64,000 nucleotides of DNA, from positions 1 through 64,000 of the forward strand of contig NZ_JAFREP010000005.1 in NCBI RefSeq assembly GCF_017377855.1, read 5' to 3'. Shown here piece by piece: positions 21,946 through 31,073 of the stretch; position 1 is the stretch's first letter, and every line of letters begins with the position of its first letter. The position numbers were made by a program, and so were the translations under genes. The notes beneath the pieces are model-generated. The model was not told the origin of the DNA, searched no databases, and was given only the letters and a program-made list of their open reading frames with translations. The DNA comes from Acanthopleuribacter pedis (lineage in GTDB: Bacteria; Acidobacteriota; Holophagae; Acanthopleuribacterales; Acanthopleuribacteraceae).

Positions 21946-22767
21946 TTATTTTCGACGGGTCCATGTGTCATTGTCGAAGGAATCACGGCGAATCTCGGCC
22001 ACGCGGGCGGCGTTGCCTGGATCCTCACCGGGCAAGGGCTCGAAGTCGATCCCGAAACCGGCCGCGAAAGCGTCGACCAAACGCTGTACCAGCGCACTTC
22101 GTTCGGGTAGGGCCAAACCCGCGTCGCGATAGTGATTGCTCAGCGAGGTCATCAGCTCACCCATGTCCAGATTGGAGCCGGTGATCGCCGCCAGGATCTC
22201 GGTACGCGCGTGCAGGGGAATGCTGCCGTGCTGCAGGAAGGCGCCTTTGCCGCGTTTTTGTGCCGAACCGATCATCTTCTTGCCGCCGCGTTCGATTTCA
22301 GAGCGCGACATGGACGCGAAACAGGGCGTGTGGCGCATCGAACGCACCTTGGCCGGGGCCGGTTCTTCCGGGAACATGGCGCCGCTCGCGGATTCGCCCA
22401 AGTCGGTGAAGCGTTTGAGCGCGCGTCCGATGGCGCAGTAGTTGTGGGAGACCTGATTGTTAAAGGGTTCGCGCATGGGTGCAATCAGGCTGTAGGTGAT
22501 TTCGTCCGTGTCGTGGAGCACCGCGCGTCCGCCGGTCCAGCGGCGCACCAGCACAACGCCGTGTTTTTCCAACTGTTCCTCGTTCACGGTGCGGCGCCAT
22601 TCCTGGTGGTAACCCAAGCTGAGCGTGGGTTTGGCCCAGGCGTAAATGCGCAGGATCGGCCGGTCGATGCGGCCTTGTTCGAGGGCCTCGAGAAGATACT
22701 GGTCAATCGCCATGTTGGCGCCGGCTTCGCGGGCCTCGGCTTCGACCAAATGGTACCAGGTTGTCAT
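21946..22767 (-). CDS. lipM: Octanoyl/lipoyl transferase, LipM-like (LplA superfamily)
   Basis: 273 residues. Biotin/lipoate ligase fold motifs are plain: RRWTGGRAVLHDTDEITYSL near 75-94, the Cys of TPCFASMSRSEI at residue 149, GGKKMIGSAQKR with the conserved Lys, and GAFLQHGSIPL. A Cys at this place corresponds to the catalytic Cys of Bacillus LipM (about residue 150), pointing to octanoyl transfer from acyl carrier protein to GcvH or E2 domains rather than ATP-dependent lipoate ligation, though the latter cannot be ruled out. Located between gdh and ald with its own spacing of more than 140 bp on both sides, so probably a separate unit. Confidence 0.78.
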   Translation of the reverse strand: MTTWYHLVEAEAREAGANMAIDQYLLEALEQGRIDRPILRIYAWAKPTLSLGYHQEWRRTVNEEQLEKHGVVLVRRWTGGRAVLHDTDEITYSLIAPMREPFNNQVSHNYCAIGRALKRFTDLGESASGAMFPEEPAPAKVRSMRHTPCFASMSRSEIERGGKKMIGSAQKRGKGAFLQHGSIPLHARTEILAAITGSNLDMGELMTSLSNHYRDAGLALPERSALVQRLVDAFAAGFGIDFEPLPGEDPGNAARVAEIRRDSFDNDTWTRRK

Positions 22768-22910
22768 AAGTGTCCCTTTTCGATGGGCGGGGGCTGATGG
22801 TGCGACCCGCTAAAAGAAAAGCGCGAAACCGAAACTGGTGCAACAGTTGTCGGCCCGCGCCTGTTTGATTGTGTCGGATGGAGCGCCCTAGCTGGGGCCC
22901 CGTGGACGCA

Positions 22911-24032
22911 TTAGCGTCTGATCAATTCGTTGATATCGGCGTATTTGAGGTTCTGGTCTTGGGCGACCGCTTCGTAGGTCATTTTGCCTTGGAAGGTGTT
23001 TACACCGTTGCGCAGGTGGTGGTTGCGACGGATGGCGTCGATCACACCGTTGTTGGCGATGAACAGCGCGTAAGGCAAGGTGACGTTGGTCAATGCGAAG
23101 GTCGAGGTACGGGGTACCGCGCCCGGCATGTTGGCCACACAGTATTGGGTTACCTCGCCGACCTGGAAGGTGGGATCGTCGTGGGTGGTGGGACGGGTCG
23201 TTTCAATACAACCGCCTTGGTCAACCGCAACGTCGACTATCACGGAACCGGCCTTCATGTTGTTTTCGATCTGGTGACGCGAAATCAGCTTGGGGGCGTT
23301 GGCGCCGGGGATCAACACGCCGCCGATCACCAAGTCCGTGTGTTCCAGGTGTTTGCTGATGTTGTATTCGTTACTCATCAAGCAGGTTACGCGCGCGCCG
23401 AAGACGTCGTCGATGTACCGCATGCGGTCGACCGAGGTTTCGAAAATGGTGACCTGGGCGCCCAAACCAACCGCCATTTTGGCAGCGTTCATGCCCACGA
23501 TGCCGCCGCCGAGGATCATGACCTCGGCAGGTGCGACACCCGGCACACCGCCCAACAACAGGCCGAGCCCGCCTTTGGTGCGTTGTAACCAGTGCGCGCC
23601 CACTTGGATCGACATCCGGCCCGCCACTTCACTCATGGGTCCGAGCAACGGCAGACGACCGTCGTTGTCGGTAATGGTTTCGTAGGCGATGGCGATACAG
23701 CCGCTGTCCATCAAACCTTTGGTTTGATCGCGGTCCGGCGCCAAGTGCAAGTAAGTAAACAGGATTTGGTCTTCGCGCAGCTGTTCGTATTCTACTTTCT
23801 GCGGTTCCTTGACCTTGATGACCATTTCGGCCTTGGCGAAAATCTCTTCCGCCGTATCGACGATGGTGGCACCGGCTTCCACGTATTCTTCGTTGGTGAA
23901 ACCACTTCCCATGCCCGCATCTTTTTCAATGAGAACTTGGTGGCCTTTGTTGATGAACGTTTTGACATTGGCCGGGATCAAGCCGACCCGGTATTCCTGA
24001 TTTTTGATTTCCTTGGGCGTACCAATAATCAT
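22911..24032 (-). CDS. ald: Alanine dehydrogenase
   Basis: 373 residues, the usual length. Known active-site residues fall at the expected numbers: Arg15 (EYRVGLIP), Lys75 (VIKVKEP) and His96 (TYLHLA), plus the Asp in [10 protein letters not shown]. The Rossmann motif is [17 protein letters not shown]. It interconverts alanine and pyruvate with NAD and ammonia. GGAAGGA precedes the ATG. The gene lies 80 bp downstream of the bactofilin gene in the same direction. Confidence 0.95.
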   Translation of the reverse strand: MIIGTPKEIKNQEYRVGLIPANVKTFINKGHQVLIEKDAGMGSGFTNEEYVEAGATIVDTAEEIFAKAEMVIKVKEPQKVEYEQLREDQILFTYLHLAPDRDQTKGLMDSGCIAIAYETITDNDGRLPLLGPMSEVAGRMSIQVGAHWLQRTKGGLGLLLGGVPGVAPAEVMILGGGIVGMNAAKMAVGLGAQVTIFETSVDRMRYIDDVFGARVTCLMSNEYNISKHLEHTDLVIGGVLIPGANAPKLISRHQIENNMKAGSVIVDVAVDQGGCIETTRPTTHDDPTFQVGEVTQYCVANMPGAVPRTSTFALTNVTLPYALFIANNGVIDAIRRNHHLRNGVNTFQGKMTYEAVAQDQNLKYADINELIRR

Positions 24033-24112
24033 GCCGTCGTCCTTCCTTCCTGATTTTTCTGTGCTGGAAACAGAGGCTGAAACCCTTCGTACTTAAGGAA
24101 CAGCAAACACCG

Positions 24113-24604
24113 CTATTTTTTGCGGTTGCTTTTGTTCGTATCTTTTCCGGTCTTGGAAACCTCGGGGCCCTTTTCCTCTGTCTTCTCGGCGGCTTGAGCA
24201 TTTTGAACGGTTTTGCCGTCGAGCATGTGGGAATAACCCTCAAAGAATCCGCCTGGCTGATTGGTGAAGACTTTGGTTTTGATGTCGCCGATCAGTTTCC
24301 CCGATGCCTCGACCGTGATCTCCTCCGCCGCATCAATGTTGCCTTCCACCTCGCCGAAAATGGCAATGCTTTGGCACTTAATGCTGCCTTGGATGCGACC
24401 ACTTGCTGCAACAACAATCCGTGACGCGCAGTCCAATTCCCCCTTGATTTGGCCTGCAATCCAGATGTCTTCTTTCGAATCCAGTTTCCCTTCAATCACA
24501 AGGTTCGGGCCGACGATGGTAGAATCGCCGCGACCTTTTGTGAATACCTCGGGTTGGCTCCTGGTTTCGTTTTTGCCGTTGCGCCGTTTGTCCAACCAGC
24601 CCAT
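24113..24604 (-). CDS. Bactofilin family cytoskeletal protein
   Basis: 163 residues. The central DUF583/bactofilin domain (about residues 27-115) shows the regular beta-helix pattern: VIEGKLDSKEDIWIAGQIKGEL, then RIQGSIKCQSIAIFGEVEGNI. It is flanked by a polar N-terminus and a Lys/Glu-rich C-terminal tail, as in other bactofilins, which polymerise without nucleotide into cell-shape or polarity scaffolds. No peptidase M23 partner gene is adjacent, unlike in many genomes. Confidence 0.9.
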   Translation of the reverse strand: MGWLDKRRNGKNETRSQPEVFTKGRGDSTIVGPNLVIEGKLDSKEDIWIAGQIKGELDCASRIVVAASGRIQGSIKCQSIAIFGEVEGNIDAAEEITVEASGKLIGDIKTKVFTNQPGGFFEGYSHMLDGKTVQNAQAAEKTEEKGPEVSKTGKDTNKSNRKK

Positions 24605-24876
24605 TCATTTGCTCCCGTTTCCCAAGCAAACCCCTTGGGTCGCCGGGCTTTGATACATCACTCACGGGGCCTTATCTTAAACCTAAACCAGGGCGAAGCA
24701 AAACATGGAATCGGATTCGATTCACTTTTACGCTTGTTGGGGTTGGATTCGGTTCAATCTAATGGGCCGGAACGGGTGACGGTTGGTCCGATTTTCGCGG
24801 TTTCATCGCTCACCATCTTCCGTGTGTCGCGCGGTGACCGACCGAAAAACAGTCGCTCACGCCGGTTGACGGTGAA

Positions 24877-24949
24877 AGCGGGAGACGGGATTCGAACCCG
24901 CGACACCTAGCTTGGGAAGCTAGTGCTCTACCAACTGAGCTACACCCGC
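24877..24949 (-). tRNA. tRNA-Gly (CCC anticodon)
   Basis: 73 nt on the minus strand. Stems: acceptor GCGGGTG/CTCCCGC, D-arm GCTC/GAGC, anticodon stem CTAGC/GCTAG around TTCCCAA (anticodon CCC), T-arm GCGGG-TTCGAAT-CCCGT. The discriminator is T and CCA is not encoded. Acceptor pair 6:67 is a T-T mismatch, which is unusual but the cloverleaf is otherwise sound. Confidence 0.93.
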
Positions 24950-25024
24950 ATCTTTTTTGTAAGAAGGCTCGGCCTATTTTTACACCTGTTGCCGCTTGTG
25001 AAACAACCATTAAAATGGGCCGAG

Positions 25025-26212
25025 TCAGCATTTTCCTGTGAATGATTCGTTTGTCGGTGCCTTCCGTCCCTCGCGCCAGCCCGTCAGCGCTTCCAAAAGG
25101 GCGTCGATTTCGGCGCGTTCGTTGTAAAAATGTGGGGCGATGCGCAGGTAGCCGTCCGGGGTGGCCACCGCAAAACCGGCGCGATCCATCGTCTGCACGC
25201 AGGATTTCAGTGCCGACGCCGCCAGTGGGAAGCTGACGATGCCCGCGTCACAATGATCCGTCAGCACTGGGAACGCACGGGCGGCCAGTTGTTCGCGGGT
25301 GTATCGGGCCAAATCTTGGATTCGTGTCGCAACCTTGTCCAGGCCGACCGTCAACAACATCTGGAGCGCCGCGTCCATGCCCGCGTAGGGATAAGGGCTC
25401 ATGGTGCCCCACTCGTAGCGCGTCGGTTCCGCGCGGTAGGCCCGCTGGTAATCCACGTGGCCCCCGCCTTCAAACAGAAAGTCAACCGGACGTTCCTGGC
25501 TCAGCCAACCCGCCAGGCGCGGTCTTAACTTGGCTTGCCAATCCGGGTTGACGTAGAGGTAGCCGCAGCCCTCTGGTGAGAGCAGCCATTTGTGGGCACC
25601 GCTCGCCACGAAATCGAGCGGTGTTTGTTCCAGGTTGAGGCGCAGTGCCGCCAGACCTTGAATGGCGTCGACACAAACCGCCAAACCGAAGCGTTCGCGC
25701 AAGGAGGAGAGTTGCGCGAGATCTTGGGTCCAGCCCGTTTGGTACTGAACCCAGCTAACCGCCATGAGTTTGGGGCGGCGGGCCATGACCTTGTGGAAGG
25801 CCGGGGATTCGTCGGCAAGGTCTTGGAGCGAGAGCCAAAAAACCTCGAGATGGTGATCGCGGGCCGCTTGGAGCCAGGCCAAAATGTTGGCCGGGAACTC
25901 GCCGCGGATCAGCACCAGACCGTCACCTGCTTGCCAGGGGAACTCTTGGGCGACCGCCGTGATCGCGTGGGTCGTATTGGCGACCAGGCCGATGTCGCCG
26001 ACCGCGCAGCCCAGCATTTGGCTTAAGTGGCCGCGCACCGCGGCGCGGTGGTGGTTGCCTTGGGTCCAGCCGCGCATGCCGTGTTCGGCGTAGGTTTGGA
26101 TCATCGCCGTCATCGCCGCTTGTACCGGCGCGGCCAGGGGTGAAATCGCCGCGTGATTGAAGTAGCCGCGATAGCGTAAATTGGGAAAATAGGTTTGGCG
26201 GTAATCGACCAT
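25025..26212 (-). CDS. Class V aminotransferase (cysteine desulfurase-like PLP enzyme)
   Basis: 395 residues from ATG 26212, with GAGG six bases upstream and 10 bp after the RidA stop. Family signs: YFNHAAISPL near the N-terminus, the VANTTHAI phosphate-site loop, CVDAIQGLAA (the Asp for pyridine nitrogen) and SGAHKWLLSPEGCGYLYV with the Schiff-base Lys. It resembles isopenicillin-N-epimerase/kynureninase-like members of the class V group. No catalytic Cys loop typical of a true cysteine desulfurase was seen. It probably forms a two-gene operon with RidA, which removes reactive enamine intermediates made by PLP enzymes. Substrate unknown. Confidence 0.82.
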   Translation of the reverse strand: MVDYRQTYFPNLRYRGYFNHAAISPLAAPVQAAMTAMIQTYAEHGMRGWTQGNHHRAAVRGHLSQMLGCAVGDIGLVANTTHAITAVAQEFPWQAGDGLVLIRGEFPANILAWLQAARDHHLEVFWLSLQDLADESPAFHKVMARRPKLMAVSWVQYQTGWTQDLAQLSSLRERFGLAVCVDAIQGLAALRLNLEQTPLDFVASGAHKWLLSPEGCGYLYVNPDWQAKLRPRLAGWLSQERPVDFLFEGGGHVDYQRAYRAEPTRYEWGTMSPYPYAGMDAALQMLLTVGLDKVATRIQDLARYTREQLAARAFPVLTDHCDAGIVSFPLAASALKSCVQTMDRAGFAVATPDGYLRIAPHFYNERAEIDALLEALTGWREGRKAPTNESFTGKC

Positions 26213-26222
26213 GGAAACCTCG

Positions 26223-26636
26223 TTATGCTTCGGATGTGACCGCGGCAACCACCGCGTCGACTTCGATTTCGACCAAGTGCTCGGGATCGATCAGGCGGCT
26301 AACCGCAACCATGGTGGCGGCCGGGTAAATAGCGCCAAACACCTCTTGGTGGGCGCGCCCGATTTCCTGCCAATCGTCGATCCGCGTAACAAACATGCGG
26401 GTGCGCACCACATCGTTCAGGGTCGCGCCCACGGCAACCAGTGCCTTTTCGATGATGGCAAAAATCGCTTTGGCCTGGCCGTAAGGATCGCCGACGGCCA
26501 GGACCGTGCCGTTGGGATCGGTGGCGGTGGTGCCGGCCACGTGAATCGTTTGGCCCACGCGCACCGCGCGGCAGTAACCGACCTTTTGTTCCCAGGGAGA
26601 ACCGCTAAACACACGGCGGGGAGAAGGTTGTTTCAT
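26223..26636 (-). CDS. RidA/YjgF-family enamine/imine deaminase-like protein
   Basis: 137 residues from ATG 26636 (AAAGGA six bases upstream); the open frame extends upstream without support. The RidA domain covers nearly the whole protein: YCRAVRVGQTIHVAGTTA, the VVRTRMFVTRIDDW segment with the conserved Arg, and VEIEVDAVV in place of the usual VEIEAIA. RidA proteins hydrolyse 2-aminoacrylate and related enamines. First gene of a pair with a class V PLP enzyme. Confidence 0.85.
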   Translation of the reverse strand: MKQPSPRRVFSGSPWEQKVGYCRAVRVGQTIHVAGTTATDPNGTVLAVGDPYGQAKAIFAIIEKALVAVGATLNDVVRTRMFVTRIDDWQEIGRAHQEVFGAIYPAATMVAVSRLIDPEHLVEIEVDAVVAAVTSEA

Positions 26637-26798
26637 GGCGAGTCCTTTCAGTGGGGATGGTTCGGGGCCATCATCGCACATTTTGACGCAAAAGGTCGCA
26701 AGATGCCTCGGAGCCTCACGCGGCCATGATCCCGCCACATGCCGCCGGCGTCACGGGATCAACCTTGGCGTGACCTTCGGGTTCGTTAGGGTGTTGGG

Positions 26799-27725
26799 TC
26801 ACATTGATGCGCGATCTTTGATGTGTAGCTCCGGGTCCTCGGGGTCGAAGACGAGATATTGGGTTCCCTTTGTATCGGTCCCTACAATGGAAAGCCGGGT
26901 TTTTGTGAGCGTGTTTGCTTTGATGGTTCCGTAGGTGTACTTAAAGGGACGTCCGTCGGCTTTGCGTTTGCCGTCTTCGTCGTAGAAGTGATTGAATTGT
27001 AGTGAAATAGCACCATAAAAACTGAGATGTGTCGATGCTTTGTAGCGCATCTTGCCAACCTGATCGTTTGAGGCATAAACGGGATCGTATGGGTCTTGGT
27101 AGATTGGTTTCGACTTTTTTGATGTTCCCGTTTCGAAACGGGAAACGATACCTAAGCCCGGTTCGATCAGATAGTGCATCTGGTTTGCGCCAATTAAGTA
27201 TTGCGCCTGGTCCTTGCTCGCGGAGAAGGTACCTCTCGCTTGGATTTTCTGATTTGCGAAATCGATAAGTGCGTAGGCTCTTTCCTCTGACAAGGTGCTA
27301 TAAGACATGACACCGATTCCCTGCGCGTAGGTGTTCACGGCGATGCTTCCTGCGACTGCTAGCGCGTCATAGCCTTCCCAGCGATTAATGAAACCGGTTT
27401 GCAGCAATGTGCCCGTAAAGCTCAGTTCGGCATACTTACTGCTGAGATTATCAACGAGGAAAATAGAGTTGTGCCCAGGGATAATCGTTGAAAAAAGCGA
27501 GTGGTTTAAGCGCTCATCGCGAACTTCGAGGCATGTTTCTTGGACGTAATCATAAATGACGAGATAACTCTTTGGTCTTCGCGCGTTCGGAAAGACCCAG
27601 GCAAAGGTTTTGTTGTCGATAGAAGTCGAGGAAACAATGTCTTGGAATGAAACCTCGTCAAGTTCCACCTTGCTTACGGCTTGGTTTTCTCCTATCAGCA
27701 ACATTAATCCAACAAGAACCCACAT
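26799..27725 (-). CDS. Hypothetical exported protein
   Basis: 308 residues; GGGAG precedes the ATG by six bases. A hydrophobic N-terminal segment (MWVLVGLMLLIGENQAVS) is a plausible signal peptide. The rest is beta-rich with repeated short aromatic strands (SYLVIYDYV, ALIDFANQKI, AQYLIGANQMHYLIEPG), possibly a propeller. I do not recognise a family. The gene is visibly richer in A+T than its neighbours, which may mean transfer or weak selection. Confidence 0.6.
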   Translation of the reverse strand: MWVLVGLMLLIGENQAVSKVELDEVSFQDIVSSTSIDNKTFAWVFPNARRPKSYLVIYDYVQETCLEVRDERLNHSLFSTIIPGHNSIFLVDNLSSKYAELSFTGTLLQTGFINRWEGYDALAVAGSIAVNTYAQGIGVMSYSTLSEERAYALIDFANQKIQARGTFSASKDQAQYLIGANQMHYLIEPGLGIVSRFETGTSKKSKPIYQDPYDPVYASNDQVGKMRYKASTHLSFYGAISLQFNHFYDEDGKRKADGRPFKYTYGTIKANTLTKTRLSIVGTDTKGTQYLVFDPEDPELHIKDRASM

Positions 27726-28215
27726 CGCGTACTCCCAAAGTCAGCATATTTATTTTTTCAAAGGCGACATCCCGTGCGGTCGTGCTTGATTGTCCCCCAT
27801 TTGTACCGCGCATTTATCTGGGAAAAGCGGGGATTTTTTTGACCAATAGGTCGCGGATTGAAGGGTTGGATGGGTGCCTAGTGAGGGGTGAGGTCATTGG
27901 GGCCTGACCTGTTTATCGGCCGCGCGCCGCTTCTAAACTTTTTCACGGAAAGGAGAAAGCCGGCGATGTTTACCAGAAGCGACCCGGCTGTAACCAGGGT
28001 CGTCGTGGGGCCGCCCCTCCGGGTGAAGGTGCCGGCCGTGCGTTGATCCCGGCCGGTGCCCATGGTAAAGTGGTCGGTTTGCCGGGAGAAGCACCCGCGC
28101 GATGCGGTTGCGGCGTTTCTTTTTTGACGATCCATACCCGTTTCTCCCGCTCGCATTCGATGCGAATAACGGTTTGCGGCGCCGCCACATTACAGTTGAA
28201 ACATTGAGGGCCATC
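27726..28215. other. Intergenic region between divergent genes
   Basis: About 490 bp. It must carry the divergent promoters of the hypothetical exported protein and the ABC-F gene. A GC-rich stretch at 28000-28070 has inverted repeats (GCCGGCC/GGCCGG). No gene is credible. Confidence 0.4.
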
Positions 28216-29817
28216 GTGATTAGTGTTAGTGATTTGACTTTGCGGTACGGCAGCCGCGTGCTGTTTGAAGACGTCAGCATCAAGTTTACGCCGGGCAACT
28301 GCTACGGCATCATCGGCGCCAACGGGGCCGGGAAATCGACCTTCATCAAGCTCCTCTCCGGCGAGATTCCCACGCAAAGCGGCGATGTCCACATGACGCC
28401 CGGTTCCCGCCTCGCCGTCCTGAAACAGAACCACTTCGAGTACAACGACTACGAGGTGCTGGATACCGTGATCATGGGCCACAAACGCCTCTATGAGGTG
28501 AAGAAAGAGCGCGACGCCTTGTATGCCAAAGCCGATTTCACCGATGAGGACGGCGTGCGTTCCGCGGAGCTTGAAGGCGAGTTCGCCGACCTCAACGGTT
28601 ACGAAGCCGAATCCGAGGCCGGCTCTTTGCTCAACGGTTTGGGCATCAAAGATGCCGATCACGCCAAAAAGATGAGTGATCTCGAGGACTCTTTTAAGGT
28701 TCGTGTTTTGTTGGCCCAGGCCTTGTTCGGCAACCCCGACATCCTGCTCCTTGACGAACCCACCAACCACCTTGATGTAGCGTCCATCACCTGGCTGGAA
28801 AACTTTCTGTACGATTTCGAAAATACCGTGTTGGTTGTGTCTCACGACCGTCACTTCCTCAACAAGGTCTGTACCCACATTGCCGACATCGACCGTTGCC
28901 AAATGAAAATGTTCGTCGGTAACTACGACTTTTGGTACAAATCCTCGCAATTGGCGCTGGCCCAAACCCAGGACCGCAACCGCAAAAAAGAAGACAAAAT
29001 CAAAGAACTCAAAGAATTCATCGCGCGTTTCTCTTCCAACGCATCCAAGGCCAGGCAGGCCACCGCGCGCAAAAAGCAACTCGACAAACTCAACCTGGAA
29101 GACATCAAACCCAGCTCCCGTAAATACCCCTACATCATCTTCCAACCCAACCGCGAAATCGGCAACGAGGTTTTGGAAGTGGAAGGGCTCAGCCGCACCA
29201 TCGACGGCGAGTTGATGTTCAAAGATGTGACCTTCCGCCTTAGCCGCGAAGACAAAGTGGCGATTGTGAGCGACAACGGTTTGGCCATCACCGCCTTGAT
29301 GCAGGTACTCGCCGGCGAAGCGCCCGCCGACAGCGGCCACTTCAAGTGGGGCGTGACCACTACCCAGGCTTACTTCCCCAAGGACCACGACAGTTTCTTC
29401 GACGTCAAACTCAACCTGGTTGACTGGTTGCGTCAGTACTCGGAGGAACAGGATGTCAACTTCGTGCGCCAGTTTCTCGGCCGTATGTTGTTTTCCGGCG
29501 ACGAGGGGCTGAAAATGGCCGGCGTTTTGTCCGGTGGTGAGAAAGTGCGCTGCATGTTGTCGCGCATGATGATGTCCGGCGCCAACGTGTTGATGTTCGA
29601 CGAACCCACCAACCACCTTGATCTGGAATCGATCACCGCCTTAAACGACGGCATGATCAAGTTCGGCGGTTCGCTGATGTTTACCTCCCATGACCATGAG
29701 TTGACCCAAACCGTTGCCACGCGCGTGATTGAGCTGAAAACCGACGGTGGTATTGAAGACCATCTCGGCAGCTACGACGAGTACTTGGAAAAACGCAACG
29801 CGGCCGCCTCGGCCTAA
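28216..29817 (+). CDS. ABC-F family ATPase (YkpA/YbiT type)
   Basis: 533 residues from GTG 28216, preceded by GAGGG; the frame runs on upstream but the family starts here (MISVSDLTLRYGSR). Two ABC domains joined by a charged linker. The first has IIGANGAGKSTF, and LLLDEPTNHLD. The second has LSGGEKVRCML and MFDEPTNHLDLES but its Walker A is degenerate (VSDNGLAITAL, without GKS/T), a feature I recall in Bacillus YkpA-like members. There are no transmembrane segments. ABC-F proteins act on ribosomes, in translation or antibiotic protection; this group is usually housekeeping. The next gene starts two bases after the stop. Confidence 0.9.
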   Translation: MISVSDLTLRYGSRVLFEDVSIKFTPGNCYGIIGANGAGKSTFIKLLSGEIPTQSGDVHMTPGSRLAVLKQNHFEYNDYEVLDTVIMGHKRLYEVKKERDALYAKADFTDEDGVRSAELEGEFADLNGYEAESEAGSLLNGLGIKDADHAKKMSDLEDSFKVRVLLAQALFGNPDILLLDEPTNHLDVASITWLENFLYDFENTVLVVSHDRHFLNKVCTHIADIDRCQMKMFVGNYDFWYKSSQLALAQTQDRNRKKEDKIKELKEFIARFSSNASKARQATARKKQLDKLNLEDIKPSSRKYPYIIFQPNREIGNEVLEVEGLSRTIDGELMFKDVTFRLSREDKVAIVSDNGLAITALMQVLAGEAPADSGHFKWGVTTTQAYFPKDHDSFFDVKLNLVDWLRQYSEEQDVNFVRQFLGRMLFSGDEGLKMAGVLSGGEKVRCMLSRMMMSGANVLMFDEPTNHLDLESITALNDGMIKFGGSLMFTSHDHELTQTVATRVIELKTDGGIEDHLGSYDEYLEKRNAAASA

Positions 29818-29819
29818 GT

Positions 29820-30458
29820 TTGCGTCAAAACCCTCAACCTTTGCCCCGTGTGGCGGCCGTTGTGCTTGCCGCGGGGCGCTCTCGGCGCATGGGTGCGCGG
29901 CGCAAACAGTTGTTGCCCTGGGGCGATAGTATTTTGTTGCGGGCCGCCTTGCAGCCTTTCACGACCCTGTCGCTCCAGCGATTGGTGGTGGTGATGGGTG
30001 ATGAAGCGGAAGTCGCGGCGCCTTATCTCGCGGATGTGGATTACCAGTTGCGGGTCAATCCAAACCCCGATGCCGGGATGGGTCACAGCTTGGCCTTGGG
30101 CGCCGCCGCGTTGCCGGCCGAAGCCGATTGTTTTTTTGTTGCGCTCGGCGATATGCCCTTGGTGCGACCCGCCACCTTGCGCACCTTGCTGCAGGCTTTT
30201 GCCGAAACGTGCCGCCGCGGGGTTGCCGCGCCCGTGATCGTACCGGTTTTTGACGGGCGGCGAGGTCATCCCGTTTTGTTTGACGGCGCCCGACGCGCCG
30301 CATTGACCGGCCTTCAGGGCGACCGCGGCGCCAAGGAACTGCTGCGCCAATGGGGCGAAGCCGTGGTGCCCTGTCCCGTGGACGATCCGGGTGTGGTCGG
30401 CGATATCGATCAGCCGGACGATTACCGTCGTTTGTTGGCCGAGGCCGGGATTATTTAA
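29820..30458 (+). CDS. MocA/MobA-like nucleotidyltransferase
   Basis: 212 residues if translation starts at the TTG at 29820, directly behind the ABC-F stop; a GTG at about 29850 is also possible and neither has a clear ribosome binding site. The nucleotide-binding loop VVLAAGRSRRMGARRKQLLPWG and the metal Asp in ALGDMPLV are typical of molybdenum cofactor cytidylyl-/guanylyltransferases. A late GHPVLFDG motif and GDIDQPDDY match MocA. No molybdoenzyme genes are nearby, so the precise nucleotide and acceptor are uncertain. Confidence 0.78.
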   Translation: MRQNPQPLPRVAAVVLAAGRSRRMGARRKQLLPWGDSILLRAALQPFTTLSLQRLVVVMGDEAEVAAPYLADVDYQLRVNPNPDAGMGHSLALGAAALPAEADCFFVALGDMPLVRPATLRTLLQAFAETCRRGVAAPVIVPVFDGRRGHPVLFDGARRAALTGLQGDRGAKELLRQWGEAVVPCPVDDPGVVGDIDQPDDYRRLLAEAGII

Positions 30459-30622
30459 TCTTTGGCGTAAAAAAGTGCCTTTTCCAGGTAACCCCGGCCT
30501 GTTAACTTGTTTTGCCTTTGGATTTGTCGTACTTTAGGAGTAATCACGTTTCGTCCGCCCTGTTTTCTAGAAACCTTTATCTCGGCCTCGCTCAACCGGT
30601 GCGTGGCATTTTCGGATAACCC

Positions 30623-31060
30623 ATGTCGCAAATTAACAATGCCGACGATTTAGCCCTACGCGGGTTTTTACCGAGTGTGGTGTCGCCCAATCCGACACTC
30701 GGCGGTCAGGGTATTGGTGGACGTGGCGGGCGCGGCGGTCGCGTTGACGCCGGGGATCGCGATACCTTTGACTTTGACGAACTCGAACAAAATACCGTCG
30801 ATGCGTTGGCCGACGAGCAAGACGAGGCTGCCGCTTCCGAGGGCGAATCCGGCGCCGGTGTTGCCGCGGGCGGCTCGCGCGGACTGGGCGCAGCCGGTTT
30901 TAACGCCTACGAACAAAACCAAGAGCCACCGCCGTTTCGCGGTAATTTTGAGAACCAACCCAATGTAAGCGCCGGTTTTGCCTCGTTTTCCTACCGGGTC
31001 CAGAATGAACCGACGCTTAGTTTTGGGGCCCTCGGCGGCAATCTCGATCTGGTTGGTTAA
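30623..31060 (+). CDS. Hypothetical acidic, Gly-rich protein
   Basis: 145 residues with an early GGRGGRGGR tract, an acidic middle (DRDTFDFDELEQNTVDALADEQDEAAASEGES broken by Ala and Glu) and a C-terminus ending in GALGGNLDLVG. No signal peptide or transmembrane segment. Probably intrinsically disordered. No recognised family. The ATG has no strong ribosome binding site; codon use nevertheless looks coding. Convergent with the NrdD-like gene, 13 bp away. Confidence 0.5.
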   Translation: MSQINNADDLALRGFLPSVVSPNPTLGGQGIGGRGGRGGRVDAGDRDTFDFDELEQNTVDALADEQDEAAASEGESGAGVAAGGSRGLGAAGFNAYEQNQEPPPFRGNFENQPNVSAGFASFSYRVQNEPTLSFGALGGNLDLVG

Positions 31061-31073
31061 GCCGGGTGCCAGA

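Noticed and set aside
27970..29616. 548-codon minus-strand ORF opposite the ABC-F gene
   Set aside because: Composition is His/Gly/Val-rich nonsense typical of antisense frames of GC-rich genes, and the plus strand has a clear ABC-F protein.
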